Positions 32,836 through 41,230 of a stretch of DNA of 64,000 nucleotides are shown here, piece after piece. The stretch lies in the NCBI GenBank assembly GCA_023441965.1, contig JAEZNB010000099.1, positions 1 to 64,000 on the forward strand. The letters are read 5' to 3'. The number at the start of each line of letters is the position of its first letter. The stretch's first letter is position 1. The notes below the pieces were generated by a model. It saw nothing but the letters and a program-made list of their open reading frames with translations. It did no database searches and was not told where the DNA came from. The translations under genes were made by a program, and so were the position numbers. Origin of the DNA: Bacillota bacterium (GTDB taxonomy: Bacteria > Bacillota > Clostridia > Lachnospirales > Lachnospiraceae).

Positions 32836-33250
32836 TATCCAGTTAGCAGTCGTTGCGAAGCTTAAGGAACTATTCCCGGATAGTGTGAGGAAAATTCGCA
32901 GATACATTGATGATATCCCTCAGAAGTTTGAAAAGCCGGCATTTGTCCTGTTCGAAGTTGACCAGGATTACTCCAAGCGGCTTAACGTGAAATATAAAGG
33001 CCGGATTACATTTGACCTAGCTTTCTTCTCTGATAAGGCATCTCAGGAGATTAAATCCGACTGCTTAGCCATCCAGGAGGAGCTGCTTAGAGGCTTTGAT
33101 TACTTCGGAGCATTTAAGGCCTTAAATAAGAATGCTCGAGTTACTGATAACGTGCTGCACATGACATTCGACGTCAACTATTCAGAGATGAAGGTTGATA
33201 CCGGGACACATATGCAGGATCATAAAATCAATTTAAAGAAAGAAGGGTGA
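32825..33250 (+). CDS. Tail terminator protein (DUF6838-like)
   Basis: A 141-residue protein whose pattern (RRYIDDIPQKFEKPAFVLFEVD, LNVKYKGRITFDLAFFSD) fits the tail-terminator group placed before the sheath gene in PBSX-like phages. It should cap the growing tail tube at the neck. Confidence 0.75.
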   Translation: MINDIQLAVVAKLKELFPDSVRKIRRYIDDIPQKFEKPAFVLFEVDQDYSKRLNVKYKGRITFDLAFFSDKASQEIKSDCLAIQEELLRGFDYFGAFKALNKNARVTDNVLHMTFDVNYSEMKVDTGTHMQDHKINLKKEG

Positions 33251-33254
33251 AGAC

Positions 33255-34295
33255 ATGGCAGGAACATGGACGTCACAAAATAAAGTCCTCCCTGGCGCAT
33301 ATCTCAATTTCCGTACGAACTCCCCGCTCTCAATCACACCGGGAGATAGGGGCATTGTTGTTATACTCCAGGAAATGAGTAAAGGCACCGCAGGGGAGAT
33401 GTATACCATTACCGCTACAGATGCCAGTGAATGGCCTTCCGGTGTAACAGCTGCTGATAAGTTTCTCGCGGGTGAGGCACTTAAGGGTGCAAAGACGGTT
33501 ATAGTCTACAACCTGGGGTCAACTGCACATGATGCGGATGATCTTGATGATGCGCTTGAAGCATTAGAGACAGTGGAATTCAACGTGCTTTGCTATCCTT
33601 ATGATACGGCACTTAACCATGCAACAATTAAGACCTGGGTGGATGCAATGAGAAGCGATGAAGGTGTAAGCATCCAGGCTGTTCTTCCGGACTATGCAGG
33701 GGACGATGAAGCAATCATCAATGTGGCCCAGGCGGTTAAGCTTGCAGACGGTACCGAGTTGACCAACGCACAGACCTGTGCATGGGTAGCAGGTATCACA
33801 GCTGGAGCCGCTGTCAACCAGTCCAATACCGGACGGAAATATATAGGTGCAATTGATATCGTACCTCGAATGACTAAATCCGCAATGGAAGCAGCAATCA
33901 CAGCCGGCAAGTTCATCTTCAAGGTTGGTACAGCCCAGAATGTAACAGCGGTGTACGATATCAACAGCCTGACTACTACATCGGCAACAAAGGGCGCTGC
34001 ATTTAAGAAGAATCGTGTGATTCGTACTCTTGATGGCATCAATAGCGATATTACGGAGATCTTCGAGAGCAATTATGTTGGAAAGATCAATAATAGCGAA
34101 GATGGCAGGTCGCTTCTCAGAGCAACCCTCATTGAGTATTTCAATGAGCTGCAGAGACTGAATGCGATCCAGAACTTCGTAGCCGAGGATGTAACGGTAT
34201 CAGCCGGAACAGATTCCGATGCAGTTGTGATTGATTGCTACATTCAGCCGGTTGACAGCATCGAGAAGATATATATTACTGTTAATCTGGTGTAA
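33255..34295 (+). CDS. Contractile tail sheath protein (XkdK-like)
   Basis: A 346-residue sheath subunit, which shows that the phage has a contractile tail. GTWTSQNKVLPGAYLNF at the N-terminus and IDIVPRMTKSAMEAAI, RVIRTLDGINSDIT and IQPVDSIEKIYITVNL at the C-terminal half are typical of the XkdK family. Its shortness fits the minimal PBSX type without extra outer domains. AAGAAGGGTG precedes the start. Confidence 0.93.
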   Translation: MAGTWTSQNKVLPGAYLNFRTNSPLSITPGDRGIVVILQEMSKGTAGEMYTITATDASEWPSGVTAADKFLAGEALKGAKTVIVYNLGSTAHDADDLDDALEALETVEFNVLCYPYDTALNHATIKTWVDAMRSDEGVSIQAVLPDYAGDDEAIINVAQAVKLADGTELTNAQTCAWVAGITAGAAVNQSNTGRKYIGAIDIVPRMTKSAMEAAITAGKFIFKVGTAQNVTAVYDINSLTTTSATKGAAFKKNRVIRTLDGINSDITEIFESNYVGKINNSEDGRSLLRATLIEYFNELQRLNAIQNFVAEDVTVSAGTDSDAVVIDCYIQPVDSIEKIYITVNLV

Positions 34296-34316
34296 GGAAA
34301 GGAGGAAAAATAACCT

Positions 34317-34790
34317 ATGGGTGATACTTTTACAAGATTAAGTGATACTGTAGCCTCCAGCGAAGGCAAGGTTTTTATCACAATTAACGGGCAGAATAGA
34401 GATCTGTTCGAAGTGCAGAGCTGTAAGGCACAGATTGATCTGATCGTACAGGAGCGCAGGATACTGGGCAATCGTATGACACAGCATAAGGTCGTAGGTG
34501 CAACTGGAACCGGGTCCGCTACTCTGTATTTCATGAACAGTCAGCAACTCAAGAATACAATCGAGTACATCAAGAGTGGCAAGTTTGCGAACAACAAATT
34601 ACAGATGTGGAACGAAGATCCGCAGTCAACGATCGGTAGGCAGGAAGTAGTCTTATCGAACGTGATCTTCAAAACTATTCTTGCGGCAGCCGTAGATGAA
34701 TCAGACGATCCTATTTCCTTTGATAGCGACTTCACTTTCGATGGAATCGAGAATCTGAAATCTTTTGCACTGCCGGAGAACTACAGATGA
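34317..34790 (+). CDS. Tail tube protein (XkdM-like)
   Basis: A 157-residue tube subunit. GKVFITINGQNRDLFEVQSC and GNRMTQHKVVGATGTGSATLYF match the XkdM family. It polymerises inside the sheath around the tape measure. Directly follows the sheath gene with GGAAAGGAGG upstream. Confidence 0.92.
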   Translation: MGDTFTRLSDTVASSEGKVFITINGQNRDLFEVQSCKAQIDLIVQERRILGNRMTQHKVVGATGTGSATLYFMNSQQLKNTIEYIKSGKFANNKLQMWNEDPQSTIGRQEVVLSNVIFKTILAAAVDESDDPISFDSDFTFDGIENLKSFALPENYR

Positions 34791-34844
34791 CAACAGACAA
34801 GGGAGGCTTACACAGCTCCCTTATTATTTTAAGGAGGATTATTC

Positions 34845-35249
34845 ATGAGTTCATTAAATGCATTCCTGAATCCCATTCAGGTGGAAAATAAAGAAGTAAT
34901 CGTATCAAACCGCTTCCAGGAAGATGGTAAGCCTGTACCGTTTATAATCAGGCCGGTCACCCAGGAAGAGAACAAGCAGCTGATCAAGAAGTATTCCAGG
35001 AGGGACAAGAAGGGAGTAGAGAGCTTTGACCGGGCTGAATACGTATCCGAGCTGACGGCCAGCGCGGTTGTATTCCCCGATCTTACTAATGCAGAGCTGC
35101 AGAAGGCTTACGGAGTACTCGGGGCCTCTTCCCTTCTCCAGAAAATGCTTTATGTAGGTGAGTATGCGACTCTCGCACAGGAAGTCCAGGAGTTATCCGG
35201 ACTGGATCAGGATATCAATGAGAACATTGAAGAAGCAAAAAACTCATAA
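34845..35249 (+). CDS. XkdN-like tail assembly chaperone, short (G) product
   Basis: A 134-residue chaperone that holds the tape measure during tail assembly. The sequence PFIIRPVTQEENKQLIKKYS and SLLQKMLYVGEYATLAQ is typical of XkdN. The last codons contain A-AAA-AAC (35237-35243) in the right phase for -1 slippage, which gives the longer GT-like product described below. AAGGAGG lies 9 bases upstream. Confidence 0.9.
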   Translation: MSSLNAFLNPIQVENKEVIVSNRFQEDGKPVPFIIRPVTQEENKQLIKKYSRRDKKGVESFDRAEYVSELTASAVVFPDLTNAELQKAYGVLGASSLLQKMLYVGEYATLAQEVQELSGLDQDINENIEEAKNS

Positions 35250-35440
35250 GGCAGGGTGATCCGGAGGCGAATCTGTGTCACTTTGCCCTTCAGAAGCTGC
35301 ATAAGTTCCCTCACGAAATTCTTGACCTGCAGGACAGGGAAAAAGCCTTTGTGTACGCAAGCATACAGCTACGTATTGAGGACGAGAAGAGGGAAGCATC
35401 TAAAATCAAATCAGCAAGGAAAGGAGGCGGACGAAAGTAA
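34845..35440 (+). CDS. Tail assembly chaperone, long (GT-like) product by -1 frameshift
   Basis: After slippage at 35237-35243 the ribosome reads 65 more codons to the TAA at 35438-35440, giving about 198 residues. The added part includes GDPEANLCHFALQKLHKFP and DREKAFVYASIQLRIEDEK and ends KGGGRK. It has no start codon or ribosome site of its own, yet it codes a sensible helical domain and meets the tape measure ATG in a TAATG overlap. This is the known G/GT strategy of tailed phages. Confidence 0.8.
35237..35243 (+). promoter_or_regulatory. Slippery site A-AAA-AAC
   Basis: It is a canonical X-XXY-YYZ heptamer in frame with the XkdN-like gene (GCA AAA AAC), two codons before the 0-frame TAA. 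Confidence 0.82.
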
Positions 35441-37335
35441 TGGCAACCTTGAAAGCAATGTTTAAGCTGTTTGATGGGTACTCCCGGACAGCCGATGCTA
35501 TTGAGTTGAAAACAAAAAAAGCCACAGATAAAATACTTGAAGCCAGTGGAGCTACGGATAAGCTTAACAAGAAACTGGAACAGACCGGGGCAAGCGCTGA
35601 TAAAGGGAGTAGTGGCCTTGGCAAGTATTTAAGTATTGCAGCTATAGTTGCAGGGGCTATCAAGGGCATGAATATCGCTGATGAATACATGAATACTTCT
35701 GCCAGGCTTGATTTGATCAATGACGGGCTCCAAACGCAGGCGCAGCTCCAGGAGAAGATATTTGCATCAGCAAAAAGAGCAAAGGGCTCCTATACTGATA
35801 TGGCAAATGCAATATCGAAGATGGGTCTTCTGGCGGGCGATGCATTCGGGTCCAATAATGAATTAATAGCTTTCACCGAGCTGGTACAGAAAAGCTTCAA
35901 AGTAGGAGGCGCCAGTCAGAGCGAGCAATCCTCCGCTTTGCTCCAGCTTACGCAAGCCATGAGCGCGGGCAAGCTCCAGGGCGATGAGTTTAGATCTATC
36001 ATGGAAAATGCTCCGATGATTGCTGATGCGATTGCTAAATACACAGGCAAGTCAAAGGGTGATCTCAAAGAACTGTCTGCGGATGGGTTGATTACTTCAG
36101 ACATCATAAAAAATGCGATGTTTATGGCGGCCGACGATATCAATGCCAAGTTTACTACCATGCCGACGACTTTTGCTGACATCTGGAACTCCATAAAGAA
36201 TGGCGGGCTGCGGGCATTCGGACCGATTATCAGGGTTGTAAATAAACTGATTAATTCGCAGGGCTTCCAGGCCGTTGTAGACGGGATCGTAATAGGCATA
36301 AATCTTATATCGCTTGCCGTTGAAACTGCGATTGACTTTATTACGGCCAATTGGCCGTTAATACAATCACTTTTGATGGCTACCGGCATATACCTTGCCG
36401 CAACCTTAGGTCCGCGGTTTGTAATGGCGGGCATTCTTGGCCTTAAATCAGGTCTTATGGCTGCTGCAGGGTGGATGGCTGCTCATGCACCAATGATGAT
36501 GATAATTAGTGTTCTTGCTCTGATCCTGTACGGATTGATGCAGGCCGGCGTAACCTTTGAGGACGTGTTCGGATTCATTGGCGGGGTAGTCGGAGTAGCA
36601 GTAGCAGGCATCTGGAATCTGTTTATAGGCCTGTTCGATCTGATACTTGGAGTCGTCAATTATCTGGTTAACCCATTTATCAACTTTGCTAATTTCATAG
36701 GAAATGTGTTCACAAATCCAATATCATCAATCATTTACCTGTTCCAGGGCATGGCTGATGGTGTGCTTGCTATTCTTGAAAAGATTGCATCTGCACTGGA
36801 CTTTGTTTTTGGGTCAAAGATGGCAGATTCAGTTGCAGGATGGCGCTCTGGCCTGAAAGACATGACTGATGCAGCGGTTGCTAAATACGCACCAAATGAA
36901 AATTACCAGAAGGTAATGGACAGCTTAGATTTGAGCGCTTCCGATTTTGGTCTGGAGCGAATGGATTATAGCGAAAGCTGGAGCGCTGGAGAGAAAGTAG
37001 GCAAGGATGTCTTTGGTAAATTAGAAGGGGCTCTGAAAAAGCTTACAGAATTCCAGACTGGTGACGATGCCGGCACGGAATACAATCCAACAGTCATTGA
37101 AGGGCTCGGAGAAGGTGGTAAGGTAAAGGTCGATATGTCCGATGAAGATCTGAAATACCTTCGGGATATTGCTGAGAGAGACTATATCAATAAGTTCAGT
37201 ACAGCTACTTTGGCGCCACAAATAAGCTTTTCTTTTGGAGATATACATGAGGAGGCTGACGCCGAAAAGATAAAGGGGCGAATCGAGTATATCATGCGCG
37301 AGGAAATCGCCATGGCTGCGGAAGGGAGCTATTAA
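35440..37335 (+). CDS. Tape measure protein with C-terminal domain shared by a prophage lipoprotein
   Basis: A 631-residue tape measure protein. Residues about 60-250 hold the usual tail-tape region (SKMGLLAGDAFGS, GKLQGDEFRSIMENAPMIAD). Several hydrophobic stretches lie at about 285-420. By the usual ruler relation this predicts a fairly short tail, near 90-95 nm. Residues 568-631 form a compact C-terminal domain beginning DEDLKYLRDIAERDYINKF. The lipoprotein encoded at 46062-46565 carries the same domain at its end. The ATG overlaps the chaperone GT stop (TAATG). Confidence 0.92.
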   Translation: MATLKAMFKLFDGYSRTADAIELKTKKATDKILEASGATDKLNKKLEQTGASADKGSSGLGKYLSIAAIVAGAIKGMNIADEYMNTSARLDLINDGLQTQAQLQEKIFASAKRAKGSYTDMANAISKMGLLAGDAFGSNNELIAFTELVQKSFKVGGASQSEQSSALLQLTQAMSAGKLQGDEFRSIMENAPMIADAIAKYTGKSKGDLKELSADGLITSDIIKNAMFMAADDINAKFTTMPTTFADIWNSIKNGGLRAFGPIIRVVNKLINSQGFQAVVDGIVIGINLISLAVETAIDFITANWPLIQSLLMATGIYLAATLGPRFVMAGILGLKSGLMAAAGWMAAHAPMMMIISVLALILYGLMQAGVTFEDVFGFIGGVVGVAVAGIWNLFIGLFDLILGVVNYLVNPFINFANFIGNVFTNPISSIIYLFQGMADGVLAILEKIASALDFVFGSKMADSVAGWRSGLKDMTDAAVAKYAPNENYQKVMDSLDLSASDFGLERMDYSESWSAGEKVGKDVFGKLEGALKKLTEFQTGDDAGTEYNPTVIEGLGEGGKVKVDMSDEDLKYLRDIAERDYINKFSTATLAPQISFSFGDIHEEADAEKIKGRIEYIMREEIAMAAEGSY

Positions 37336-37337
37336 GT

Positions 37338-38120
37338 ATGAGTAATTATGCCATTTTCTTTGATTACAATAATAAGACTTACAGGCTCCCTGTAAACCCG
37401 GAAGAAATTGAGACAAGCAAGGTCCAAGCCATTGAGAAATATGAGGTGTTAAAACTGGGGCAGATTGCAGTTCCTGCTCACATGGAGCTTGCTGAATATG
37501 CTTTTGAGGTTGAGCTGCCTAAGGAGCCCTATCACTATGTTGAGACGTCCGGTGGATTTAAAAAGCCGGATTATTATCTGAACAGGTTCCGACAGTGGAG
37601 AGAAAAGCTGGTTCCGGTCCGTTTTATTGCCAGCAATGGTATCGATGATGATATTAACTCGTTGGTATTAATAGAAGAGCTTAAAACTGTCGAGAGGGCG
37701 GGCGAAGAGGGGGATAAGTATGTAAGCTTCAAGCTTCTGGAGTACAGGAGCTTTGGTAAAAAAATTGCCACTACTGCAAGAATAACATCCTTATCGGCAA
37801 CAACCAAGAAGGCTTCCAGCAATGATAACAACCCTAATAATACGGGGTATCATATTGTACAGGCAGGAGACAGTCTTTGGAGTATTGCAAAGCGGTATTA
37901 CGGAGACGGATCCAAGTGCAATATCATCTATAATGCCAATAAGGATAAGATAAAGAATCCAGGATTAATCAACGTCGGGTGGAAGCTTAAGATACCGGTC
38001 AAAGAAGAGTTCTCGAAGTATTCAGCTCCTCTTCCCAAAACAGTCAAAGAAGAGCCGGCTATCAAGAAATTCTCGATGCCATTCGAGGAGACCGTAGCTG
38101 GTTTCGGAGCGGGACGGTGA
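37338..38120 (+). CDS. LysM baseplate protein (XkdP-like)
   Basis: A 260-residue protein. The N-terminal part (LPVNPEEIETS, AEYAFEVELP, YYLNRFRQWREK) is the XkdP type. A LysM domain lies at about 170-218 (YHIVQAGDSLWSIAKRYYGD to GWKLKIP). It joins the tube to the baseplate and may touch peptidoglycan during infection. It starts 2 bases after the tape measure stop. Confidence 0.9.
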   Translation: MSNYAIFFDYNNKTYRLPVNPEEIETSKVQAIEKYEVLKLGQIAVPAHMELAEYAFEVELPKEPYHYVETSGGFKKPDYYLNRFRQWREKLVPVRFIASNGIDDDINSLVLIEELKTVERAGEEGDKYVSFKLLEYRSFGKKIATTARITSLSATTKKASSNDNNPNNTGYHIVQAGDSLWSIAKRYYGDGSKCNIIYNANKDKIKNPGLINVGWKLKIPVKEEFSKYSAPLPKTVKEEPAIKKFSMPFEETVAGFGAGR

Positions 38121-38124
38121 TGGT

Positions 38125-39060
38125 ATGGAGTTTCTTATCGAATCGAATGGCAAGATTTACGAGATCAGCGAGATAACCAAGTCTGTTTCATGGACGGACA
38201 GGCTTAATGATGGATGCAGTAAGCTGGAATTTAAGCTTTGTGACGACGGGTTAAAGATCAACAACGGCGGAGCGGCCCGATTAGTCCAGGGCGACATCAA
38301 GCTTTACGGACAGATTTATAAGCATGGTCATAATAGAAGAGGGGAAGTCTCTGTGACTGTGTACGATCAGCTTCGGAGAGCAAAAGCCAAGGATACAATA
38401 GTGTGTAAAAACGATACAACAACATCCCTGGTTCGTAAGATGTGTAATTACTTCGGTATGAACGCAGGTACGTTAATCAATACGGGATATACGCTCCCGG
38501 TGAGCATCCAGGATGATAAGACTTGGTTAGATATCATTTATGGAGCCATAGGGGAAACACTGATCAACAAAGCAAAATGGTACTCACTCCGGGACGAATA
38601 TGGTAAAGTGGCACTCCGGGACCTGGATGATCTGACGCTCGATCTTGTCCTTGGTGATGAAAGCCTTTGCTATGATTATGAGTACGAAAAATCCATAAAT
38701 GAAGACTTTTACAATGTTATTAAGCTTGCTATGGATAATGAGACAACCGGAAAAAGAGAGGTTTACATAGCCAAGGATAGTGCATCCATCAAGACGTATG
38801 GCTTATTGCAGTATTTTGAGGTCCTCGATAAGAACGGTAATCCATCCAAAGCAAAAACTAAGGCTGACACACTCCTGCGTCTTTATAACCGGGAAACAGA
38901 GACACTTACACTAAAATGCCTTGGTGATACACGGGTGAGAGCTGGAAGCAGCTTCTATGGCAGAATAGAGGACATAGAACTAAATAAAAAGTTGATCGTG
39001 CGATCGGTGACACATAACCTATTGCCAGTTCACACGATGGTCATGGAGGTGATGCTATGA
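38125..39060 (+). CDS. Baseplate hub protein (XkdQ-like)
   Basis: A 311-residue hub protein of the gpD/XkdQ type. SVSWTDRLNDGCSKLEFKL, GQIYKHGHNRRGEVSVTVYDQLR and CLGDTRVRAGSSFYGRIED are typical. It forms the central hub through which the tube tip passes. GTG-GT ribosome context is weak, but the spacing of 4 bases after the previous gene supports the start. Confidence 0.88.
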   Translation: MEFLIESNGKIYEISEITKSVSWTDRLNDGCSKLEFKLCDDGLKINNGGAARLVQGDIKLYGQIYKHGHNRRGEVSVTVYDQLRRAKAKDTIVCKNDTTTSLVRKMCNYFGMNAGTLINTGYTLPVSIQDDKTWLDIIYGAIGETLINKAKWYSLRDEYGKVALRDLDDLTLDLVLGDESLCYDYEYEKSINEDFYNVIKLAMDNETTGKREVYIAKDSASIKTYGLLQYFEVLDKNGNPSKAKTKADTLLRLYNRETETLTLKCLGDTRVRAGSSFYGRIEDIELNKKLIVRSVTHNLLPVHTMVMEVML

Positions 39061-39290
39061 TAAATGAGATTAAGCAGATAGTCCAGAATTATTTGAACAA
39101 TGCTAAGCTGTGCGGTCTCATGGTTGGGACGGTAACAGATGATAGCATCCGGATTAGCGACAAGCTTTCAATACCTATGGAGCTGATTGTCGGTAATCTA
39201 AAATCTTCCGTAACTGCCGGCCAGAAGGTAAGGTTATTGCGTAACCATGGTGGTCAGCAATTTTATATCCTGGAGGTGATTGCGGAATGA
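39057..39290 (+). CDS. DUF2577 baseplate protein (XkdR-like)
   Basis: A 77-residue OB-fold-like protein. GTVTDDSIRISDKLSIPMEL and KVRLLRNHGGQQFYIL match DUF2577/XkdR. It belongs to the baseplate spike/hub set and is coupled to both neighbours by 4-base overlaps. Confidence 0.88.
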   Translation: MINEIKQIVQNYLNNAKLCGLMVGTVTDDSIRISDKLSIPMELIVGNLKSSVTAGQKVRLLRNHGGQQFYILEVIAE

Positions 39291-39673
39291 GTATATTGAC
39301 AACTGACTTAGAAGTCACAGAAGAAGTCGGGACCACGAAGACCTATAAACTATCAGATGATAAAATACAGGGGTCCGTAGACGGATCGGATGCTTTGGAA
39401 CAAGCTATATACAAGATGCTTAACACGGAACAGTATGAGCATTCGATATATAGCTTTTCTTATGGCATTGAGACGGATAGTCTGATCGGGCAGGATCCTG
39501 TTTATGTTCGGATTGAGCTTAAGCGCCGGATCACGGAATGTCTGCTCCAGGATGAGCGTATCACCGGGGTTGATAATTTTGATTTTACAGTATCCGGAGA
39601 TAATGTGCTATGTACATTCGATGTAGGAAGTATTTATGGGGATCTCGCAATTATGAAGGAGGTGAATATCTGA
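39287..39673 (+). CDS. DUF2634 baseplate protein (XkdS-like, gp25-type)
   Basis: A 128-residue protein. EQAIYKMLNTEQYEHSIYSF and RRITECLLQDERITGV are typical of DUF2634/gp25 wedge proteins with lysozyme-like fold origin. It links the wedge to the sheath. Its stop overlaps the next ATG. Confidence 0.88.
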   Translation: MSILTTDLEVTEEVGTTKTYKLSDDKIQGSVDGSDALEQAIYKMLNTEQYEHSIYSFSYGIETDSLIGQDPVYVRIELKRRITECLLQDERITGVDNFDFTVSGDNVLCTFDVGSIYGDLAIMKEVNI

Positions 39674-40692
39674 TGTGGGAGGATATGACTTATGAAAGTA
39701 TTTTAGCTGATATGCTCAGTAGAGTAACCTCTGACGTGGATAAGCGCGAAGGGTCTGTTATCTATGATGCTCTGGCCCCATGCGCTCTCCAACTAGCCCA
39801 ATCATATTTCTACATGGATGCATACCTTGATCTGGTTTTCGGTGATACGGCGATCGGAGCACACCTTGATAGAATAGTTGCAGACAGCGGGTTAGCAAGA
39901 AAACCCGCCACTTATGCAGAAAGAAAAGTTATAACCACAGGACCGGTAGATATCGGTACAAGATGGGGCCTTGACGATACCAGTTATGAGATAACTGAAT
40001 TGATATCAGGCAATACATATAGGGCTCGCTGTGAGCAGATCGGGGCTATAGGTAACCAATATTCCGGGACTCTTGAGAACATTGATAATGTGTCCGGGGT
40101 GACTGCAACCCTGACAGACATTATCGCATCCGGAGAAGACATTGAAACAGATGAAAACCTCCGAGCAAGATATTATTCGCGGATCAGGTCCGCCGGAACC
40201 AGTGGCAATATATATAATTATCGGAACTGGGCCCTGGAAGTACCAGGTTGCGGTGATGCCAAAGTGTTCCCGCTCTGGGACGGCCCTGGGACGGTTAAGG
40301 TCTTAGTAATCGACGAAGATATGGCTATAGACCCTGCTTTGCCTGATGCGGTTGCTGCCCATATTGAGTCGGTACGGCCGATCGGAGCCACGGTGACCGT
40401 GGAAAGCCCTACCGGATTAACGATTGATGTTGAGGCTGATGTACTGCTCGATGGTTCAAGATTACTTGCGGATGTACAGAATTCCTTCTCGGCAACTCTT
40501 TCTGCGTACTTGAATGAAATTGCATTTGAAACATATTCCGTTAGTTATGCAAAGGTGGGCAGCCTGTTGTTATCAACAGATGGGGTCCAGGATTATAGTG
40601 GACTGCTGATTAACTCTGGGACCGCTAATATCACTATTGCCCCTGATGAAATGGCTGTTTCCGGATTGGTAACCCTGACGGAGGTGAGCTGA
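39673..40692 (+). CDS. Baseplate J/gp47 family wedge protein (XkdT-like)
   Basis: A 339-residue wedge protein. REGSVIYDALAPCALQLAQ, GAHLDRIVADSGLARKPAT, TDENLRARYYSRIRSAGTSG and GTVKVLVIDEDM are the baseplate J signature. ATG 39673 is chosen: AAGGAGGTG lies upstream and the ATG overlaps the previous TGA. The longer ORF from 39610 is not supported. Confidence 0.93.
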   Translation: MWEDMTYESILADMLSRVTSDVDKREGSVIYDALAPCALQLAQSYFYMDAYLDLVFGDTAIGAHLDRIVADSGLARKPATYAERKVITTGPVDIGTRWGLDDTSYEITELISGNTYRARCEQIGAIGNQYSGTLENIDNVSGVTATLTDIIASGEDIETDENLRARYYSRIRSAGTSGNIYNYRNWALEVPGCGDAKVFPLWDGPGTVKVLVIDEDMAIDPALPDAVAAHIESVRPIGATVTVESPTGLTIDVEADVLLDGSRLLADVQNSFSATLSAYLNEIAFETYSVSYAKVGSLLLSTDGVQDYSGLLINSGTANITIAPDEMAVSGLVTLTEVS

Positions 40693-41219
40693 TGGACTTA
40701 ATGGATCTGCTTCCTGGCTATTACCGTGGTAATCAGACTATGGAGGAGCTGCAGGAAATATTATCAGCGGACATAAATGCTCTGGTTGCTCGTTTTAGTG
40801 ACACAATTGATCAGTGTTTTGTAAATACCGCCACCAGTCTGATTAGTAGGCATGAGAGGATCTATGGCATCCAGGTTGATGTAAGCAAGCCAGACGAATT
40901 CCGACGGGAGAGAATCCGGGCGAAGATCAGGGGCGCCGGAACGGTCACAAAACAGATGATCATCGATACTGCGGCTGCGTACTCCGGCGGAGAGGTCGAG
41001 GTTATAGAGTCCCCAGAGACGCACAGCTTTATCATTAGATTTGTTGGGACCCTTGGCGTTCCAGCGAACATGGCAGACCTTATCTTGACAATCGAAGAAA
41101 TCAAGCCGGCGCATCTTATCTATACTTTTGAGTACACATATCGGAGGTGGAGCGAGGTTGCGCATTACCTGTGGAGCAGTGTGACAGGTAAGACCTGGCA
41201 CCAATTAGCAACGGAATAG
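40692..41219 (+). CDS. DUF2313 (XkdU/YmfQ-like) tail protein
   Basis: A 175-residue protein. MDLMDLLPGYYRGNQTMEEL and ERIYGIQVDVSKPDEFRRERI match the XkdU group at the baseplate rim, where the fibre attaches. Overlaps the previous gene by the TGATG arrangement. Confidence 0.9.
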   Translation: MDLMDLLPGYYRGNQTMEELQEILSADINALVARFSDTIDQCFVNTATSLISRHERIYGIQVDVSKPDEFRRERIRAKIRGAGTVTKQMIIDTAAAYSGGEVEVIESPETHSFIIRFVGTLGVPANMADLILTIEEIKPAHLIYTFEYTYRRWSEVAHYLWSSVTGKTWHQLATE

Positions 41220-41230
41220 GAGATGAGAAT

